The notes under the pieces: model-generated | What the model saw: the letters and a program-made list of their open reading frames with translations, nothing else | What the model was told of the DNA's origin: nothing | Database searches by the model: none | Made by a program: the position numbers and the translations under genes | Source: Polyodon spathula | Lineage: Eukaryota; Chordata; Actinopteri; Acipenseriformes; Polyodontidae | NCBI RefSeq assembly: GCF_017654505.1 | Contig: NC_054553.1 | Coordinates: 9,560,621 to 9,624,620 of the forward strand | DNA: 64,000 nt | Reading direction: 5' to 3' | Shown here: piece by piece, positions 53,689 through 64,000 of the stretch | Position numbering within the stretch: the first letter of the stretch is position 1 | Layout of the letters: each line of letters opens with the position of its first letter

Positions 53689-54310
53689 AGGGGAAGGGGA
53701 AGGGGAAAAAGTGGATAGGAAAGCAAATCTCAGTCCTGTGATTGGGGACCTTGGGGACTGAAGGCCGATCGGATGACCCTCGAGACCTGGAAAACATGAA
53801 GTGTTAGTCCCCTAGTCCTTGAAGGAAGAAAATAAGATAGAGAGGCCCATATGATTACCCGGAAAACATGAAGTGTTAGTCTCCTGCTCACAGGAGAGCC
53901 GCGGCTTGATTGCGAATGCAACCCACAGGGGGGAGGAGAATGGCCAAGACATGACGGGGCTGAACGTACTTGTGATCAAGTCCTTGAAGGAAGAAAATAA
54001 GATAGAGAGGCCCATATGATTACGCAGAAACGGCACTTAGAGGGGGCACTAAGTAAATAGATGTTAGTATAGCTATAAAGTTTAGAGGAATTAAAGGTCT
54101 GGTATAGATGGAAACGTAGCAGAATAGCGCACATAATGCGAAAGGTAAGATGATTGAGGCCGGGGGTCCTGCTGGCTAGAGAGCTTGAATGACAGATGCC
54201 TGAGGAGCTAGAGGACGTGATCAATATAACCCCCAGCGGAAGCTCGGTGTGGGCGCTGTATAGGAAATAAGAAAATAGTAAAGTTTAGGGGGTGGAGGGG
54301 AGGATAGTGG
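53689..54310. repeat. Unclassified G+C-richer repeat with internal duplications
   Basis: A 44-bp segment (GTCCTTGAAGGAAGAAAATA and on) is present at 53815-53858 and again, identical, at 53980-54023. A 20-bp segment GGAAAACATGAAGTGTTAGT is at 53789-53808 and 53861-53880. GGGGAAGGGGAAGGGG starts the block. Composition differs from both flanks. I could not match it to a known class; minus-strand frames of 63-82 codons reflect the duplication. Confidence 0.6.
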
Positions 54311-57059
54311 GTACAAACAAAGCTCAAAAGAGAGAGACTGCTAGAAATGGAAGAGTTTTATAGAGGCAGGATAGATTGGTTAACCAATCAGGAGACAATC
54401 CATGTAATTGATATACTGGTAGAGATCGAGTTACAGATAGAGAAAAGAATAAGATAAGTCTCACCTTCTCTCTTTGAAATTCAACCTAAAGGTTAACACT
54501 GAATTGTTATGGAAAATCATTTAGCATAGGACAATGCCATCTTCTGGGGAGATACCTTCTTGCTAGTTCTTGATAATTCATATTTAGGTTACACTAATAT
54601 GCCAGGAATGGTTAAACTAATTAATGCAAGATAATTGAAGTGATTTCTAACACCATTATCAATGGGGTGACTGCACTTACATTGACAATAACTAGCACTG
54701 AATTGTTTTGCATATCTTTTTCACCTTTCATTTCCCATTTTACATTATTAACACACCCCTGACTACACATAGGCAGTTCTGAGTAGCTGTGAGCATTAAA
54801 ATTAGGAGCCACCAAATGTATCATCTTTGCTAGTGAGCTAAAAAAAGAAAAAGATGATAAAACAAAGAACTGTATTGATAAGTATACGAATAAATGTAAA
54901 TATTTCAAGTGGAAAGGATTGTTTTAATAAACTCAGGTGAACTTTTTATGTTTGCTTTTGGGTTGTAACAGTTCATTTCAAACAAATTTCAGTGTGGGGC
55001 ACAATACCTGTGCTTAAATACCACTGTTGATTTTTATACTGTATTTTGTTAAAGGTTAACATGTTCTTGAGCACAACCTAGTCTTTGAAAGCATATTCAA
55101 CTTTTGTAAGCAGACTAACATAATAAAAAGTGCCTTTTCAATGGCAATACTCAAGTGATCTAGGCACGGAAGGGAAAGAATATTACAGGCAAGTCTTCAG
55201 TGAGGTTTCAATTCACCCTCATGGCAGCAGCGCTCTAGGTTAAAAGAGGAATGGTACTTTGATTTTTTTTTTTTACTGTTTGAACATTGCTTTATGTTTA
55301 CAAAACAACACTTTCCAGTTATATTCGATTCTATTGTTGTTGTTTTTTTCCAGCTTCTGAAAGATGTTCTGAAAAAAATGCATTTGAAACGGAAACAAAT
55401 TTTTTGATAACGCACCTAAGGGTAAAAAATGAATGAATAAATAAATAAATAAATAAATTCAAAACAACACATCTGGGATTAGCCCACAAGACATTTATTA
55501 ATAAAATTATTTTATTCAAAGCAAACCACAGAAGACATTTCAACAGGGATCTCTACTTTGCATCTTTGGAAAATGATAACGTCCCATAGGCAATACGGTA
55601 ACAGAACAATGCTGTTACTGTGGGTGTGCTTTGTGGGTTGATATGCTTGTTTGCACCAGCGTAAAGGAATCTCTCAGAAAACTAGTTGTACTGCTTGCTT
55701 CATAGACAATAGTTGTTGAAGCAAGGTGTATACTACCATTTTTAATAAACAGAAATTCCTTATCAAATCTTTGTTGTTTTAAAACTGGTAACATGTATGT
55801 ATTTATTTAATACAAGGTCATCTTTATCACAGCAATATGGTTTGAATGATCTCAATAGTGTTTATCCTAAAGCAAAAATTCTTTCCTGTTGTGCACTTCC
55901 ATGCATTTTTATTTTAAACATGCATAATGGTACTGTACTTTAATCTCTTTTTTTGCAAGGCATGCTTTCAGTTGGTTTTGCACTTGCTAAGTCAATTAAT
56001 CTAGAGAGTGCAATTGTCGCAACTCTATGGCTTCTTTCTTGTCATAAAAGTAACCTTCCCTTATTGACTAGCTTGCATTCAGCCTGTAACATGCTTTGAA
56101 CCAGAATACACTGCTGAAATGACCCAGGAAGTGTAACTGGGAGCCGAGTATAATGTATAGAAACTGGGAAGTTTCTTTAACCTAACATATAACCAGATAT
56201 TATGCTTTAAACAGAAAATACATGTTTGCTGTAATATGCATTTATGTTAAAAATATACATTACACTAATATTTATGGAATTATTTTGTTAGCAACAATTA
56301 CTTCAATACAAGCTCTCTAAAATGTAGAATCCTGTTTTTGTTTTTTTTTGGATTTTTTACAAATCTAAAGCCAAGGTATTCATTGAATGTAATCATGTTA
56401 AAAAGTTGGTCAATAATTCACCCCTGGAGGGTGAATCCCAGTTGGGTTAATGTGAAGTTGAAGAGCAGCTGCATTCAGATCTCACACCGATTAAATCATA
56501 AAAACACACACAAACATGTTTTGTTTTCATCCTTCTCTGTTTTGCTTAGTAGAATAAAGAGCCTATTTATGAACTGAAAAACAAAGGTCACCCTCAAGAC
56601 TACAAAAGGATATAAAGACATTATTGTAACATTTTGAAATAAAATTAGATGATATATGATTAGTTTATTATTGGGTTCATTTATTATGATTGTACAAAAT
56701 AAGTGTTTTTTAATAAACAAGATAGATGTTAATAAATAACATTGACTGATTCATTCTAGTTTACAAGACCAGATGTAGCTTTTGCCACACGCTTTGCTAT
56801 GTTTAAATGTAATTTTAGATAGATTCTACCTGCACATTAGTTGTTTCATACTTTTGGAAAAGTTTGGAAAATCAACAGTTTTTTAATTCAACAAAAAAGT
56901 AGAGCAATCTTACTTTGGATACATATTTTAGTAAATATGACTCAAATAACGTGCTTTATCTGAAGATACAGTTCAGCTTAAATACAATACAATATAAAAA
57001 AATAAATAAAACCGCTTTTAATACTGAAAGCTGACATCCCACCAAACCCTCGATAAACC
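54311..57059. other. Non-coding stretch without recognisable gene
   Basis: AT-rich DNA with (AATA)n at about 55430-55457 and T-runs. No exon or transposon end is recognised. Confidence 0.6.
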
Positions 57060-57440
57060 CGCCAATCCCTTTTAAAAATGTGAGGACTGCTTCCCATGGA
57101 GCTTGAATCTGATAGTAATCTCAGTAAGCAGTGCTTTGTAATAAGTAATGTTTGTGAGCCCCACGAGAGGATTACACTAATTGTGAGAGATACAGAAAGA
57201 CAACACATAAGAATAGGCGCGGGACCAGCCAGCATGCAATTAAACCTTTTCATGACTCATAATGCAAAAAGGTTATGCTGTGTGCCAATTTCGGTATTGT
57301 GCCAGATGGAAGCCCTCCTCAGGACAAATGAAGATCATGTTGTGAAGTCAATGCAACATCACTCTCAGGTGACAGCTACATTGCTCCCTATAGCCCTTGT
57401 TGTCTGGACCTGTTGTCTTTTGCCTGTTCCTGTTTGTTTT
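57060..57440. promoter_or_regulatory. Candidate conserved non-coding element
   Basis: A repeat-free block of balanced composition. It holds homeodomain-type sites (GGATTACACTAATTG, CAATTAAACC, TGACTCATAATGC), and it stays open on both strands (120 codons plus at 57096, 91 minus at 56978), which can reflect slow change rather than coding. No protein motif is recognised. Confidence 0.25.
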
Positions 57441-58932
57441 TATTATTCCACAGCTTAAACATTTTCCTCATCTTAAATATAAAGTGGTCCTGTTGTATTT
57501 TGTACTGGGGGTGATAGAAGGGGGCCTACAAGGCAAGAAGAATGGCCGTGTTAAAGTATGATATTGCTTTTTGCCAGGGTTCACCCACAGAGAGGTGAGG
57601 CCTGATGGTAACAGTAACTGGGATGTTTAACCATGGATTCCTAACATAACATTTCAGATCAGTATCCTGCATGCTGACAGGTAAATAGACATTTCCAGAG
57701 CAGACTGCCACAGTTACCTATATAACAGCCTAATGATTACTTAACCTGGATATATGATTTGTCTATTATAAATGGTTACCCCCTTAGTAGACCAATCAGA
57801 ACTCCTCATTCGCTGATTCACTTTGACTTGCTAACCACTTCTACCCCAAACATATTTGTCTGAATGCCCACTGTATCCACCATATGAACACATTCGTTGG
57901 TACCTATCTTCATGAAAATACTGCAACAGACTCATTTTTCACTTTATGGGGAGAAAAATGGAAACAAGTAGTTTTATACTGACAACAGCATTCAGCCCAA
58001 CAGCACTCCAGGTTTACCATCAAGTGAGTAATAACTCGATATTAACCTGTGCCTTAAAATCATTAGCACAGTATAGCTTGTGACCCAACCAATCATTACT
58101 GTAGTGTTGAATCCTCATATCAACCACGGCCTTGTGCATTAGCTGTGTACTCAAGTACCTTCCTAATAAGCCAAGTAAAGTGATATTCTGCTACAAAAAT
58201 ATGTAGTTATTCAATAGACAGAATGTTTGCAACTTCTATTAAACTGTATTCCAAAAGAATGCAAGGGACATTTAGAAGCTTTTTTAAAATTTATATAACA
58301 CCTTTTATACTAATTATATTTTATGTAGCAGCATGACTCATCCTGATTGTTGAAAGGCCCCAATCTAAACCATTATTTATCTATGTATCATTAAGATTAC
58401 CGGGTGTTAGTATTTCTTGGTAATTATTGTAATACTGATCATACTAATCATAATTCATTGTGGTCATAACATGATGGTTATTAATGATCAATGGAAACAC
58501 CCTAATGTATAATTGAAACTAAAAACATGACATAATGATTAAATATAGGGCTTGAATTTTTCAGGTTTTATTTTTTGGCAAAATTGGTTTATTTTCGGTT
58601 AAATAAACATCACTCAAAGCACATCAACTTTCAGTTTCACGAATACACTGAATGTACGTTTCACTAATACATATACAAACCTTAACGTACTGTGTTGAAG
58701 TGAGAATGTCCACATAAGGATTCTGGCAATGTAGAACTCTAGATTCATATTGAATCCGAGGATTGTGAGAAGTAACAGATTTCATTTTACACCCATTACC
58801 ACATACGGTTAATCTTTTTTCTGCCCACTCCATCTTATGACTACTGCATACTGTAGTAATTAATCTCAGCATGAAATAAATTATTGATATGTTTTTCTAA
58901 GATTAAACATTCATCATGGAACTCTGATTAAG

Positions 58933-58937
<5 letters not shown>
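57441..58937. other. Non-coding stretch without recognisable gene
   Basis: AT-rich sequence; the 82-codon minus frame at 58624 has no recognisable motif. Confidence 0.55.

Positions 58938-59002
<65 letters not shown>
58938..59002. repeat. (TA)n microsatellite
   Basis: About 32 TA units ending in an AATAATAATT patch. Confidence 0.97.
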
Positions 59003-59005
<3 letters not shown>

Positions 59006-59283
59006 ATAATTAGGCAGTTGTTGTACACAAGAAAAACTTTAATATGCATTAGCAGAAACATAACTATGCAGCAGTTTTGAACTTGCAATAACATTTTTGA
59101 TTCATCACTGAATAAAACCATAACGCAATATTGCTGGTTTGTTTGGGTCCGTGGTCATAAAGCCCATTCCTAAGCAAATGACACACTGACTTAAATTACG
59201 TGTTTTAAATAGAACACACAATTGTTGATTGGTCAGTTGCAATGTCTTTCCACACTGCTCGCCTAGACTTCTGAACAGGTACT

Positions 59284-59394
<111 letters not shown>

Positions 59395-59829
59395 GTGCAT
59401 GATTGACATTATGATTGATGTTATTTACAATATGTTACCAAAATCTACATTTAATCAAGTTAAGAAAACAAAAACCAAATCTTCTAAACAGGTCTTCAGG
59501 GGTGATTTTTTTGTTCGGTTATTGGTTAAAAACAAAATCTAACGAAATCTAATTCTATATGTTAAATTTAAAGTGGAGTTCCGGGGCGGGTGCTGGTTCT
59601 GCTCTCCTATTTTCTCCTGCCTTTCAAAGCTTTCTGCCTATTTAAGCCACATCACAATCTATGTTCCTTCTCTTCTGTTTTGCTTTTTGCCTGGAGAGAG
59701 AGACAAAAAGAAAGAATATTAAAATAATTATTGTGAACGAAACCTTGCCTGTCTGACCTCCCTGAATTCCAATTTCGAATACTGAACCTGTTTGACTACC
59801 CGATCCGGCTTCAACCTTTTTTTTTTTTT

Positions 59830-61020
59830 TTGTATGACTTACAATTTGGTTTTGACCCCATTCCAGCACAACTACACGATTTGAATAACGAACCAAGACC
59901 AGAGCTGACATCGAAAATGGAGGTGCCTAGCTCATCTTCTTCTGAACCCGAAGATTCACTGAACATTTCGTTACCTCCTGATCCATCTTGCTCCTTTGTT
60001 GCAATCCCCGACCCAGAGCCTGCCCAGCTGTGTCGCTCAAAAAGGAAACGCCTTCTGAACTCTAATCCCAAGGAACTTTTCTTCAAATACTGGCCAATAA
60101 CCAAACTGCTTAAAGCTCTTTTCGACAAGGGAATCAATATTCCAGGTACTTATAGTAGAGCTGATCTTTTTCATTTGCTTTGTGGGTCTCTTTCAGCTTG
60201 TTTTTTCCACCTCACTCTGCCCAGACTCACTCTACAGCGCAAGCCACAGCCCAAGCTGCCAGCTCTTCTCACGTCATCACTCTAACTGAAAGCCTCAGAG
60301 TCGGATCATCAGACATATGCAGCCGAAGGAGACATGTCTGAAATGCAGTCAAAAATCTTCCAGGATGTCAAACAGTTTATGCAACCTTTTGCAGATGCTT
60401 TGTCAGCCACTAACACCCGTCTGGTTGACATAGATGGCCGTTTTGTTTCAGCAGGAACATCAGCTGCTGCTGCAGCTTTCTCTGTGTCTGCCCCTCCATC
60501 CTCCTCAAGCATTTCAGTCTCCGCCACTCCTGCCACGTAATTTCAGCCACCTCCTGCTTCAACTACAACCATAATCATACCACAATTCAGCCATACATCA
60601 GCTTCTTCTCAGTCTGTAGCAGCTACTCACCGCCATGTTCTTTCCCCTCAATTACGCCGTCAAATAATTGAACGTAAGGATGTTAATCTCATTGCCATTC
60701 TTATTGCATCATCAGAATTCATTGATCATAGAGTTTTTGAGTATGGGGGATCTATCAGTCACATAAAAATCCAGTGATCCCCACCTTCTCAGAAATCTTT
60801 CTGTTGGAGAGTTTGTTCTCTCCTTCTCTATCTTCAGGGACATCCTCTGCTCTGCCTATCCTTATCGCCATGCTGAACTGGATCAATATTTTATTTATTT
60901 TTCATCGACAATCAATAAACTGTACATGTCATCAATAATGGCAGGTCCTCCTCCCCCTTATCATGCAACATCTCCGCCATCTCATATGGATTTCAGTTTC
61001 CTACAAATTTATAATACAAG
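59830..61020 (+). pseudogene. Ngaro-like ORF1 (gag-like), broken
   Basis: The frame 59830-60285 (151 codons) is acidic and serine-rich at first (SSSSSEPEDS), then has basic CRSKRKRLLNSNP. Next comes WPITKLLKALFDKGINIPGT followed by YSRADLFHLL, which is like a SAP helix-turn-helix and is seen in gag-like ORFs of this group. After a frameshift, 60334-60540 has a coiled-coil-like start (MQSKIFQDVKQFMQPFADAL) and an Ala/Ser/Pro linker. Further blocks in other frames, QLRRQIIERKDVNLIAILI and RDILCSAYPYRHAELDQYF, resemble the capsid-like part, where 'L...YP.R..ELD.Y' is typical. Stops lie at about 60538 and 60776. ORF1 then runs out near 61020, where the recombinase text starts, with no RT. Confidence 0.65.
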
Positions 61021-61049
61021 CTCATTATCTTGCAGGTATAATGCTTTAT

Positions 61050-62137
61050 CTTGTTTACAGATCACCAAGTTTTGAAGTGTGGTTCCTTCAGCAGCTCCAG
61101 TCCCTCTTCAGATTCCCCAGTTCCATCATCTCGTATTCAATTAAACACATCATTCTCCAACCTACTCTCATCTGCAAGAAAATACATGTCATCAGCACTT
61201 TCTCCAACTACCAAGACCTCCTACGCTACAGGTTGGTCGCATTCTCTACATTCTGCACCCAGAATCAAATATGCCCTACCCCATGCAATGAAAATTGGAT
61301 TGTAGCATTCATCGTCCATGCTTAAGAGATTATTCATCTTTAACCAGCATCGATAAAATCCTATATCTCAGGTATTCAATTTCATTATCGCAGCTTGTCC
61401 ATCCCCTCACCGCCAATTCTCTCTATCCCAGCAGTACACCTCACACTCAGAGGAATTTCCAAGAGCCTTCCCTGATCATCTATCTAGACTACCCATATCT
61501 ACAGACATTCTTTCTCAATTAATTTCAATTTTGCGCTCAGGGTGTATCAACCCATTTGACAACCTAATGATGGAAGCTATGTGTCTGTCAGCTTTCTTCG
61601 AATTTCGAATGTGTAGAATTCACTATACCATCATTATCCAGTTTCCCAGCCATAGGTAATCGTACTTGTGATCTTTCAATAATTTCTGATAATCATTTCA
61701 TTCTGTTCCTTCGCTCATCCTAGACTGACCAGCTTCGTCAAGGACAACTTATTCAATTATCCAAGATAATCTCCCATCTCTGCCTTTAGGCTTTCTTGTC
61801 AAGGTTCCTATTTGACAAAAAACCATTAGTCCCCTTTTTATTGATTGTTCCCATAATGTCTTTACAAGACACTAGTTCACAACTCACCTTTCTTCTCTTA
61901 TCTCCAAAGCAGGTCTCTCTCCCCAGTTCTATACCCCGCACTCATTCAGGATCAGTGCAACCTCATCAGCAGCAAAACCAATGTTGGTCATCAACTTATA
62001 AAAACTACATGAAAGCTGCAGTCCACTCCTACATTCGTTCTCTTCCTACAGACATCTCAACAGCTCACCAATCAATTGCTAGTATACCCGGAGTGGGGGC
62101 ATCATTCCAACTAGGACCACCAGAGGTTTCCTCCTAA
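61050..62137 (+). pseudogene. Ngaro-like tyrosine recombinase, broken
   Basis: Text order in several frames: NTSFSNLLSSARKYMSSALS with PTTKTSYATGWSH (N-terminal core-binding helix), then SGCINPFDNLMMEAMCLSAF around 61530-61600. TDQLRQGQLIQ follows near 61725. LSPQFYTPHSFRISATSSA gives the HxxR catalytic pair, and AAVHSYIRSLPTDISTAHQS at about 62015-62075 gives the catalytic Tyr in HSYIR. The segment 'AFFxFLRCxEFT', which should carry the first Arg, is frameshifted near 61595. Several stops (for instance at about 61720 and 61815) and frameshifts make it inactive. Family function: recombination of circular cDNA into the genome without a target duplication. Confidence 0.82.
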
Positions 62138-62145
62138 CAAAAGGG

Positions 62146-64000
62146 TGTTTTTTCCTCTCCACCGAGCGGATTGTCACACATGCTCCTCTTACTTACCATG
62201 TTTATCCTTATCTATTTATTGTGTTGTGTATTGGCACATGGTCTTTTGTTTGTTTTCACAGGTGCAGTCCCTGCAGGGAGCCAGTGGTCCATCCTTTATG
62301 GGGGTTAGTGAGTCTCACTTCCGTGGCCACAGCTACTAATGCCTTTGTTAAAAAGGTGGGTCCTTACCACAATGAGTCAGAGGGAACCACCGACCACACT
62401 GTTCTTTCGCAGCTCATGCACTATTTATTGTCTCAGCCAGAGACTCTGTCGTTTCTCTCAAACTTTACCAGTAGGAGCGGTGGTCTACAATTCTTAAATA
62501 CTAAAACCAATACTAACAAAACTCTTTCAGATACCACTGTGGGCGCACTCCAGTGGCTGGCCTTGGAGGACTCAAGGGCAGCTCCTAGCAACAGGGATTC
62601 TCTTTCCTTCCTTCTTTCCAGGTTATGAACCTTTCCGTCCTCTGGGGAATGGCCAGGTCCTACGAGGCTGTATCTCCAGGGATTCTCCACAGAGCAGAGG
62701 CATTTCTATGTTTTTCAGGGGGACCTGGGGGCTCATGGAGCTGACCTCTGCAGTACAATATTCTTGCAGTATAAAGTCTGGACACTGTTCTTAGCCCTGG
62801 CCCACAGGCCACTAACCGTTTAAAACAAGCAATCCTGGCCCACAGGCCATCATCACTCATATTCTTCACTAACTCATATTCTTTACGCAGCCCTAGCTCC
62901 TGTCCGTGAAATCATCTTAAATAAATAAATATTTGGTAACTTGACTAATGACAAAATAATGTTTAAGAGGCTGTGTTCCCACTTTCTGTGATATTAATTG
63001 ATCATTGTAAATCAACCAGATATTGGTATTTTTTGAACAAACATAAACTACCCTCAATCTATCCATAAATAATTAATCACAAAAAGGGATAAAAACTAAA
63101 TGAATGAGTCAAGAAGATAGAATATGTTTTAGTTGAATCAATTGTTCTATCTAAACTCAAAAGCTGAGCTATTAAATCAGCTGGAATGTATAACAGTTAG
63201 TAAGTGGTGAGATATTCATTGACAATAGCATCCTAAAATAAATGTGGATGCCAAAATATGATCTTTTTATGATATAATAACCAGTGTTATACAAGATCAT
63301 AGAATAGAGATTTGGACTGTACTGTATCACCTAGAAAATAAAAAGTCACAATATGGCAGCCGTGATATTTGCTATTTGAATCTCAAATAATTTCTGAAGT
63401 ATGTAGTACGAAGGACTGATGATACATTCATATATAAGAATTTTGTGCATATAGGGTGTTTAATTCTCAAAAATAATGGAAATGCATCTATTTGGTTAGT
63501 CAATACCAAATGCTCCCAGGGCAGCTATACAGTTCTAAGAGTATATAACTGTGACGTACAATACAGTTTAAATTGTTGGGAAAGTAACTTTTAGAAATTA
63601 ATCTGTTACAGTAACAAGTTACTTCACAAAAATGAACTTTTTACAGTTACTTCTTAGGTACAGTTTACATTTTACAGATATATACTGTATACACTGTCAA
63701 ACTGATATAGCGTATCACATATGGACCAGAAAAAAGGTACTTTTTTATAAGCATGGCATGGAACACAAAACTGTATTTGACAAATTTAGAAAATGTGGAA
63801 GTTAAAAATAACAAAATAGCATCTAATCTATTCTTTTTGAATAACATATATAGTACAGTATCAAGAAAAAAAAGTACTATATTAAATAAATCTTTTTTAA
63901 AGTTATCCAGTTTCTGCACAAAAATCTGACTGCCGTCCTTTTGAAATTTTGCCAATATAGAGCATTTCTTTCAGAGATTGGAGAACAAAATCTCTTAGCA
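62146..64000. other. Unassigned stretch after the Ngaro-like element
   Basis: 62146-62870 is G+C-richer than the rest and has an open plus frame of 135 codons (62221-62628, with VLSQLMHYLLSQPETLSFLS) that matches nothing I know. It may be 3' sequence of the element or a separate repeat. 62871-64000 is ordinary AT-rich DNA with no gene. Confidence 0.45.

Larger units (their letters stand above)
59575..62145 (+). mobile_element. Ngaro-like tyrosine-recombinase retrotransposon, RT deleted
   Basis: A plus-strand element with a SAP-containing gag-like ORF1 (59.8-61.0 kb) followed straight by a tyrosine recombinase (61.05-62.14 kb). No reverse transcriptase or RNase H is found between. The G+C-rich leader at 59575-59700 may be part of its left repeat. 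The split direct repeats that define Ngaro ends could not be identified, so the outer borders are uncertain. Direct repeats CCTGGCCCACAGGCCA near 62804 and 62837 lie outside and may or may not belong to it. Confidence 0.75.

Overview
This window is AT-rich vertebrate nuclear DNA with no prokaryotic or organellar features. The kind of repeats points to a ray-finned fish: Tc1-like DNA transposons, DIRS- and Ngaro-type tyrosine-recombinase retrotransposons, Gypsy-type LTRs, piggyBac, hAT and Tigger-like elements, and very long (TA)n, (CA)n, (GA)n and (TATC)n arrays. A non-teleost such as a sturgeon, paddlefish, gar or bowfin is my guess, but that is inference and not proven here. I found no convincing exon of a host gene, no tRNA or rRNA gene, and no CpG-island promoter. 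I read the window as a large intron or intergenic region.

Layout. 1-12 kb: simple non-coding DNA with a decayed Tc1-like element (5.07-6.38 kb) set between mirror-image microsatellites, a short TA-flanked MITE relative (6.6-6.9 kb), one end of a hAT-like element (8.65 kb) and an antisense LTR (8.87-9.44 kb). 12-31 kb: four solo-LTR or LTR-like segments (12.2, 18.8, 22.2 and 28.9 kb), an open hAT-transposase-like fragment (16.0-16.4 kb), a fold-back repeat (23.5 kb), a possible tRNA-derived SINE head (25.4 kb), and a piggyBac-type MITE with exact TTAA ends (29.9-30.6 kb). 33-41 kb: a second Tc1-like remnant (33.3-34.1 kb), a Gypsy retrotransposon with 5' LTR, gag and protease but with pol and nearly all of the 3' LTR deleted (35.2-37.2 kb), a sense solo LTR nested in an antisense copy of its own family (37.7-39.2 kb), a Tigger-like MITE (39.6-40.2 kb) and another LTR (41.3-41.9 kb).

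42.7-46.9 kb is one decayed DIRS-type element on the minus strand with inverted ends. Its recombinase is split by a piggyBac-type MITE and a solo LTR, and its reverse transcriptase is gone. 47-49.2 kb holds a small TA-flanked MITE and a Tigger-like element that carries a nested solo LTR. 51.8-52.8 kb has a solo LTR and a tRNA-derived SINE. 53.7-54.3 kb is an unclassified repeat with an internal duplication. 59.6-62.1 kb is a Ngaro-like tyrosine-recombinase element, again without reverse transcriptase.

The genes present are transposon genes, none complete. The window records layered insertion: many LTRs still show matching target-site duplications, so order and orientation of insertion can be read directly. 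A few repeat-free stretches (28.1-28.6, 34.9-35.1 and 57.06-57.44 kb) look like candidate regulatory DNA, but this needs cross-species alignment. I saw no clearly new biological system. The most notable items are the nested inverted LTR pair, the deleted Gypsy provirus that keeps its target-site duplication, and two RT-less tyrosine-recombinase elements.
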